DNA of 17,725 nt, from NCBI GenBank assembly GCA_018714965.1, contig DVML01000005.1, positions 1 through 17,725 of the forward strand. Direction: 5' to 3'. The stretch's first letter is position 1, and every line of letters begins with the position of its first letter. The notes under the pieces are model-generated. The model had not been told where the DNA came from and made no database searches. It worked only from the letters and a program-made list of their open reading frames with translations. The DNA comes from Fimihabitans intestinipullorum (GTDB lineage Bacteria; Bacillota_I; Bacilli_A; RF39; UBA660). Made by a program: the position numbers and the translations under genes. Shown here piece by piece: positions 13,742-17,725 of this stretch.

Positions 13742-15610
13742 TTAGTTGACACTTTTCGAAAGACCGTGCAAAATTTCGACCATCGCCCATGTATCTTGTC
13801 TACAATATTCAATCATCTTTTGATATTTGTGCTCGTATTCTTCTTTCGTGAATGTTGGAAACTGTGCATATGTAATCAATGCTTCCATTCCATTTCCAAC
13901 TTCCATCCCTTGATAAGTTAAAGAACTAAATAATGGTAATATTTTTTTAATCGAAAACGATCCTGTCATCTTTTCGTGATAATAATTAAACATATTAGAG
14001 CTTTCACTATCATATCCCAACTTTTTATAAAGTGCGGTACTACCTTTGAGTAAGTTCATTAGATCAAAGATCATTTCCCTAATTTTTAACAATTGTTCTC
14101 GATACTCTGGAAAGGTATTTGCTAACTCTAATAGTCTTGTCTTTTCAAAAGAATCATTATAGACAAGTACGGTTCCACCACTTTCCGTATCGATCAGAGA
14201 ACATAATTTTTTTACTAATTCTTCCCGATGATCGAGATGATCAGGTGCTAAATATTCATAGTGATCTTTAATTTTATCACAGACACCTGCTTCTTTTTCG
14301 ATATGTAGGGAAAATTGAAAAACAGATTGTGTATAACAACGTTCGTTACGATAGCGTGGTAATGGGCACGGAAACGTCTCAAAATCCAAATGATAAATCG
14401 GATAAGTAATCTCTTTGATTCCATCCTTTATTTTCTCTATATCTATATATGGTGTATGACTGAGAACAACTTCTTTTTGAATTTGATTTTTCTTTCTTTT
14501 CAAATATGAATCTGGAACATCTACTTGTCTTACGATTCCCTGATTTGCAAGTTCATAAGTAGAGACTTTCGTTCCATCTTCTTTCTGAAAACCATGATGT
14601 TGATCGATAAATTGAAATACTGAATTTTCTTTTGGAATTTGTTTCCAACAAATATCGCAATATTTACACTTTGTCGTTTTCTTATGTTCACAGTAGATTC
14701 CGATCGGATATGGATTAACATTCGGTTCTGTTAATCTTTCTTCTAAAGTTTTCCGATCACGTTCAATCATCGGCATCATACGGCTTGTAATCGATGTCAT
14801 ATCGAAATAGCATATGATATCATTTCCATTTTGATCTTTATGATAGACTGGTTTCCCATTTTCTAAGGTTCCATCAAAAACATATTCATGATTTAATACA
14901 GCCAGATAATAGCGAAGATTTGGAATCATATGATCTAATTGATCTTTCTTCAAATCTTGCTCTATAAAATAGCGTTGTACCGCAAGATCATAGACGTAAT
15001 GTCCAGCAGCATGATAACGATCCATTAGTTTTTCTCGGTGAGCAATATACTTGTCTTTCGGCATATATTCTTCTAGCATCACATCAGTATCTTCTAGAAG
15101 ATAGTATATTCCATCTTTTCCCTTTTGAAAAATAGAAGTGAACGATCTTTTCCCGTTCTTCGTTTTCGTACTTCCTAGATTCAAAAACTTCGCACTCGTC
15201 GTCGCTTTTGCCTCGATGATACGAAATCCATCGTCCGTCTCATTGTATATATCGACATAGCAGAGATATAAAATTCCGTGTCGCTTAAATTCAAAACATT
15301 CCTGATCTTTCGTATTTCTAGCATAGGTAAAAATTCCATCAAAATATTCTTTTGCCTGTATCCCTGCAAGCTGTTCTACCTCGTTATAGTATGGAAGCAT
15401 CACTTTCAAATGTTCTTCGTTCACTTGATTGCTATTAGAACTGCTTTCAGACAAAGTTTCGAGTAATTCTTGTAATTCAAAAGCTTGTTCTTCCTTTTTA
15501 TACTCTGCAAATGTCATTTTGCTCGTCAAATCTTTTGCATTCAAGTTTTCCAATCCTGCATATCTGGGGCATCTCATAAGTTGTATAAACTTTGTTTTGG
15601 TAATTGCCAT
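13742..15610 (-). CDS. DUF2779 protein: RecB/Cas4-like nuclease fused to a DEDD exonuclease domain
   Basis: Two nuclease-like halves are visible in this 622-aa protein (ATG 15610, AGGAG seven bases upstream). The N-terminal half begins TKTKFIQLMRCPRYAGL (Cys14). It has a PD-(D/E)xK pattern, with Asp in YVDIYNETDDGF and EAK at 133-135, then a Cys cluster, Cys307 and CKYCDIC (315, 318, 321). One early Cys plus a late cluster is the layout of Fe-S nucleases such as Cas4, AddB and the TM0106 group. The C-terminal half has exonuclease-like signatures: YHLDFETFPCP (Asp409, Glu411), VLVYNDSFEKTRL (Asp486) and MIEYCRQDTWAMVEIL (Tyr602, Asp606), as in DEDDy enzymes. The arrangement matches what is known as DUF2779. 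Substrate and role are unknown; DNA or RNA processing is inferred. It starts 10 bases after pdp, so they are co-transcribed. A 23-residue longer frame inside pdp is rejected. Confidence 0.85.
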   Translation of the reverse strand: MAITKTKFIQLMRCPRYAGLENLNAKDLTSKMTFAEYKKEEQAFELQELLETLSESSSNSNQVNEEHLKVMLPYYNEVEQLAGIQAKEYFDGIFTYARNTKDQECFEFKRHGILYLCYVDIYNETDDGFRIIEAKATTSAKFLNLGSTKTKNGKRSFTSIFQKGKDGIYYLLEDTDVMLEEYMPKDKYIAHREKLMDRYHAAGHYVYDLAVQRYFIEQDLKKDQLDHMIPNLRYYLAVLNHEYVFDGTLENGKPVYHKDQNGNDIICYFDMTSITSRMMPMIERDRKTLEERLTEPNVNPYPIGIYCEHKKTTKCKYCDICWKQIPKENSVFQFIDQHHGFQKEDGTKVSTYELANQGIVRQVDVPDSYLKRKKNQIQKEVVLSHTPYIDIEKIKDGIKEITYPIYHLDFETFPCPLPRYRNERCYTQSVFQFSLHIEKEAGVCDKIKDHYEYLAPDHLDHREELVKKLCSLIDTESGGTVLVYNDSFEKTRLLELANTFPEYREQLLKIREMIFDLMNLLKGSTALYKKLGYDSESSNMFNYYHEKMTGSFSIKKILPLFSSLTYQGMEVGNGMEALITYAQFPTFTKEEYEHKYQKMIEYCRQDTWAMVEILHGLSKSVN

Positions 15611-15620
15611 CTTTTTACTC

Positions 15621-16892
15621 CTATTTAATCGTTGTAATGATAAGTGGTGTTGGTTTTTGAAGATGGTCTCCAATTTCAAAACAATCTAAAACAGTTTGAA
15701 TTTTAAGATCTTTCTGGTTCAGATAAACCTTCAAAAGTTCTTCTTGTTCCATAACGAGATCCCCTTCTTTTTTCGTCATTACAATACCGACTGTAGGATC
15801 GATCTTATCGTGTAATTCTACTCTTCCTCCGCCGATGGAACGAACGATTTCTCCAATTCTTTCCGTCTTGATATCACTAATGATTCCACCCTTAGATGAT
15901 TGTACGGAGAAAATTCTTTTTGAAACAGGAATTTCATCTATCTTTCCACCTTGTGCTTCTACCATTTCTACCAATTTTAAGTAAGCTTCTCCAGATTGTA
16001 ATTTTTCCTCTACCAATTGCCTGGCTTTCTTCGTAGAAATACCTTTTCCCATCGATACCATCGTCGTTGCAAAATGCATTGTAAGTTCTTTAAAGTCTTC
16101 CGGTCCATTTCCTTGCAAGAAATCGATTGCCTCTAATACTTCTAACCCATTTCCTACAGCCAGTCCTAATGGTTGCTCCATACTCGTAAGTACACAACGT
16201 ACTTCTTTATGATATTCTTTTCCAATCCATACCATCAATTTTGCAAGTTTTTTCGCACTCTTGACGTCCTTCATCAATGCTCCGTCTCCTACTTTTACAT
16301 CGATCACGATCTTATCTGCACCACTTGCTAATTTCTTACTCATGATACTAGATGCGATTAAAGGAATCGATTCTACCGTTCCACTGACATCGCGAAGTGC
16401 ATACATCTTCTTATCTGCTGGAACTAAGTTTCCAGTTTGGCCAACAACCGCACATCCAATACGATTGACTTGATCGATAAAATCTTCTTCCGATACTTCT
16501 GTATGAAATCCAGGAATCGATTCTAGTTTATCGATCGTTCCACCTGTATGTCCAAGCCCACGACCACTCATCTTTGCTACTTTTACTCCACATGCTGCCA
16601 CCAAAGGAACTAGTGCAATCGTCGTCTTATCTCCAACTCCACCAGTCGAATGCTTATCTACGATCGTTCCTTCTATCTTAGAAAGATCTACAACATCTCC
16701 AGAATGTAACATCACGTCTGTGAGCGCTAATGTTTCTTCTTTCGATAACCCATGAATTGCTATCGCCATCAAAAATGCACTCATTTGATAGTCAGGAATT
16801 TTTCCCTCGACATATCCCATGACGATTTCTTTGATTTCTTCTTTTGTTAATACTTCATTTCTTCTCTTCTTATTAACGATTTCTAGTATCAT
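15621..16892 (-). CDS. pdp: Pyrimidine-nucleoside phosphorylase
   Basis: Splits uridine, thymidine or deoxyuridine with phosphate into base and (deoxy)ribose-1-phosphate in nucleoside salvage. The 423-aa product (ATG 16892, GAGGGTGAT upstream) has the small helical domain, the phosphate-binding DKHSTGGVGDKTT (Lys80 onward), and the family signature SGRGLGHTGGTIDKLES (from Ser109). Further conserved blocks are DVSGTVESIPLIASSIMSKK and VKVGDGALM, and the C-terminal beta domain follows. The run KLASGADKIVIDVKVGDGA is typical of Bacillota Pdp, as opposed to enteric DeoA. A 23-residue longer frame begins upstream of the promoter and is rejected. Other salvage genes (deoC, cdd) are not in the window; the downstream partner is a DUF2779 nuclease. 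Confidence 0.95.
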   Translation of the reverse strand: MILEIVNKKRRNEVLTKEEIKEIVMGYVEGKIPDYQMSAFLMAIAIHGLSKEETLALTDVMLHSGDVVDLSKIEGTIVDKHSTGGVGDKTTIALVPLVAACGVKVAKMSGRGLGHTGGTIDKLESIPGFHTEVSEEDFIDQVNRIGCAVVGQTGNLVPADKKMYALRDVSGTVESIPLIASSIMSKKLASGADKIVIDVKVGDGALMKDVKSAKKLAKLMVWIGKEYHKEVRCVLTSMEQPLGLAVGNGLEVLEAIDFLQGNGPEDFKELTMHFATTMVSMGKGISTKKARQLVEEKLQSGEAYLKLVEMVEAQGGKIDEIPVSKRIFSVQSSKGGIISDIKTERIGEIVRSIGGGRVELHDKIDPTVGIVMTKKEGDLVMEQEELLKVYLNQKDLKIQTVLDCFEIGDHLQKPTPLIITTIK

Positions 16893-16910
16893 TTTATCAC
16901 CCTCTTCTTT

Positions 16911-16938
16911 ATTATAGCATGTTTCCTTTCGTTTCCAA
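16911..16938 (-). promoter_or_regulatory. pdp promoter
   Basis: -10 TATAAT (16916-16911) with a partial -35 TTGGAA (16938-16933) at 16 bases. The predicted start is about 12 bases before the ATG. Confidence 0.6.
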
Positions 16939-16943
16939 ATCGA

Positions 16944-16985
16944 AAGAAAGAAAGTAGACACTTTTTGTCTTCCAATTTCTTTCTT
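16944..16985. repeat. Imperfect inverted repeat between pdp and the XRE gene
   Basis: AAGAAAGAAA (16944-16953) pairs exactly with TTTCTTTCTT (16976-16985). An inner stem AGACA/TGTCT (16956-16960 / 16966-16970) closes a five-base loop. The two stems are separated by an internal loop. It lies between the divergent pdp and XRE promoters; there is no clean T-tail. Function is unclear. Confidence 0.4.
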
Positions 16986-17034
16986 AATTGCCCTGATTGT
17001 CTCAATGTTCTTTCCATATAGTTAACAATTAGTA

Positions 17035-17063
17035 TTGCAAGCATACGCAAAAACATGTATAAT
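17035..17063 (+). promoter_or_regulatory. Promoter of the XRE regulator, with a possible operator
   Basis: -35 TTGCAA (17035-17040), 17-base spacer, -10 TATAAT (17058-17063). TTGC (17035-17038) and GCAA (17047-17050) form an interrupted inverted repeat inside the promoter, a plausible but unproven autoregulatory site. Confidence 0.6.
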
Positions 17064-17082
17064 TAGTCTAGGAGGATGAAAC

Positions 17083-17304
17083 ATGGATAAATTGCGCCGA
17101 GAGAGAGAAAGCAGAGGATGGTCCTATAAAGATGCTGCAAAATTAGTAGGAATTAGTAAACCATTTTATTGGCAACTAGAAAACGAAAAGAGAAACTTCA
17201 CTTACGAGTTAGCAATTCGTGTGGCATTGGTCTTCCAAACGACTCCAGACGAATTGCTCTATCAAGATGTAATGAAACGCTTAAAAAGAGAACATCGCTT
17301 ATAA
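17083..17304 (+). CDS. XRE-family helix-turn-helix regulator, 73 aa
   Basis: A single Cro/C1-type helix-turn-helix domain fills nearly the whole protein: RRERESRGWSYKDAAKLVGI is helix 1-2, SKPFYWQLENEKRN includes the recognition helix, and AIRVALVFQTTPDELL closes the fold. A basic tail follows. There is no effector or dimerisation domain. AGGAGG (17070-17075) is seven bases before the ATG, and the promoter is only about 13 bases away. It is a single-gene unit that converges on ssb. No toxin or ImmA-type peptidase gene is adjacent, so it looks like a stand-alone regulator. Targets are unknown; its own promoter is one candidate. Confidence 0.9.
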   Translation: MDKLRRERESRGWSYKDAAKLVGISKPFYWQLENEKRNFTYELAIRVALVFQTTPDELLYQDVMKRLKREHRL

Positions 17305-17313
17305 TATGAAACG

Positions 17314-17340
17314 AAAACAAGGATTATTCATCCTTGTTTT
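17314..17340. terminator. Bidirectional terminator between the XRE gene and ssb
   Basis: Perfect 11-bp stem AAAACAAGGAT (17314-17324) / ATCCTTGTTTT (17330-17340) with a five-base loop. It contains the end of ssb, and the stem's own A/T arms form the U-tracts in either direction. Confidence 0.8.
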
Positions 17341-17656
17341 TACTTGATAAAAAGGTTACTTTCTCCGCAACCACTTCTGTAATATATTTACGATTTGCCT
17401 CGAGATCTTCATAGGTTCTCGTTTGAATCCTACCCTTCACGCCAAGCAAATCTCCTTTTTTCACATACTCTACTGTATTTTCAGCAATTCCACTCCACAG
17501 TACACACGAAATAAAATCCGTATCATATTCTCCGTTCATATTTTTATAGCTTCGTGGAACAGCTAATGTAATATTTGTCACTTTTTTCCCGTTTTCCGTT
17601 TGATGTAATTCTGGTTCCTTCACGAGTCTACCAACGAGTACAGTTTGATTCAGCAT
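17324..17656 (-). CDS. ssb: Short single-stranded DNA-binding protein
   Basis: Binds and protects single-stranded DNA. The 110-aa product is essentially one OB-fold: MLNQTVLVGRLVKEPELHQT, ITLAVPRSY, DFISCVLWSGIAENTVEYVKKGD, and LLGVKGRIQTRTYED are standard SSB blocks. It stops soon after the fold with FLSSKNKDE. The usual glycine-rich linker and acidic DDDLPF-type tip that recruits partner proteins are missing, as in the short SsbB-type paralogues of Bacillota. AAAGGAGGG (17669-17661) precedes the ATG. It is not flanked by rpsF and rpsR, so it is probably an accessory SSB rather than the main replicative one. Confidence 0.9.
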   Translation of the reverse strand: MLNQTVLVGRLVKEPELHQTENGKKVTNITLAVPRSYKNMNGEYDTDFISCVLWSGIAENTVEYVKKGDLLGVKGRIQTRTYEDLEANRKYITEVVAEKVTFLSSKNKDE

Positions 17657-17688
17657 ATATCCCTCCTTTCCTTCCCAGCATATAGAAA

Positions 17689-17725
17689 TAAAAAAAGAAA
17701 TACAAATCGATTATTTTGTATTTCT
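17689..17725 (-). terminator. Terminator of a minus-strand gene beyond the right edge
   Basis: AGAAATACAAA (17725-17715 read on the minus strand) pairs with TTTGTATTTCT (17706-17696) across an eight-base loop and is followed by seven T. It separates ssb from whatever lies upstream outside the window. Confidence 0.75.

Noticed and set aside
13736..13751. Two TTGACA boxes ten bases apart on the plus strand
   Set aside because: No fitting -10 box or plus-strand gene follows; they lie at the end of the DUF2779 gene and are probably chance.
1..17725. tRNA, rRNA, CRISPR, insertion sequence or prophage
   Set aside because: No cloverleaf, ribosomal RNA motif, regular repeat-spacer pattern, transposase or integrase could be seen by eye on either strand.
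1..17725. Frequent ATCGAT/TCGAT-like words
   Set aside because: They occur mostly inside genes as common codon pairs (ATC-GAT, TCG-AT) and I cannot count them reliably enough to claim a motif.

Overview
The window looks like chromosomal DNA of a low-GC Bacillota, probably a member of class Bacilli near the Erysipelotrichia or wall-bearing Mollicutes relatives. The reasons are strong A+T richness, AGGAGG-type ribosome binding sites, near-consensus TTGACA/TATAAT promoters, a ParE of the Staphylococcus GrlB type, a very small omega subunit and a standard genetic code (TGA is used as stop, TGG encodes Trp). The taxonomic placement is inference. I saw no tRNA, rRNA, CRISPR array, transposase, integrase or phage structural gene. 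The region is densely packed and mostly housekeeping, with no unannotated gap over 300 bases.

Layout. At 1-1176 (+) is the 3' part of a membrane-anchored protein with two GH25-lysozyme-like repeats. It converges on an unrecognised 275-aa gene (1166-1993, -) that follows parE (topoisomerase IV subunit B, 2005-3915, -). Upstream of parE, at 3957-4824 (-), is a gene split by a one-base frameshift at a run of eight A. Its rejoined product would be a 288-aa HExxH-type putative metallopeptidase. It is transcribed divergently from a Fic-domain protein (4939-6057, +), from back-to-back promoters. Fic converges on ftsK/spoIIIE (6060-8261, -). Next is a minimal sulfur-mobilisation pair, sufD-sufS (8372-10250, -), preceded by a translationally coupled 21-codon leader ORF. 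A HIT-family protein (10548-10910, +) diverges from it.

The right half is a minus-strand series. In transcription order it is ssb, then (after the plus-strand XRE regulator at 17083-17304) pyrimidine-nucleoside phosphorylase, a DUF2779 double-nuclease protein, rpoZ, recX and an M3 oligoendopeptidase. Phosphorylase and DUF2779 are tightly linked. recX and pepF overlap by ATGA. rpoZ and recX appear to have their own promoters.

Genome style. The convergent gene pairs each share one hairpin that overlaps or abuts both stop codons. Most genes have a good promoter whose -10 box lies only about 15-30 bases before the start codon, which predicts very short 5' leaders.

Most unusual points: the A8-interrupted HExxH gene divergent from fic; the shortened SufD with its leader ORF and no neighbouring sufC/U/B; the two-nuclease DUF2779 protein; the degenerate GH25 repeat; and an orphan terminator with a nested inverted repeat before the HIT gene. 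I do not see a clear multi-gene novel system. The Fic/HExxH divergent pair is the best candidate for follow-up.
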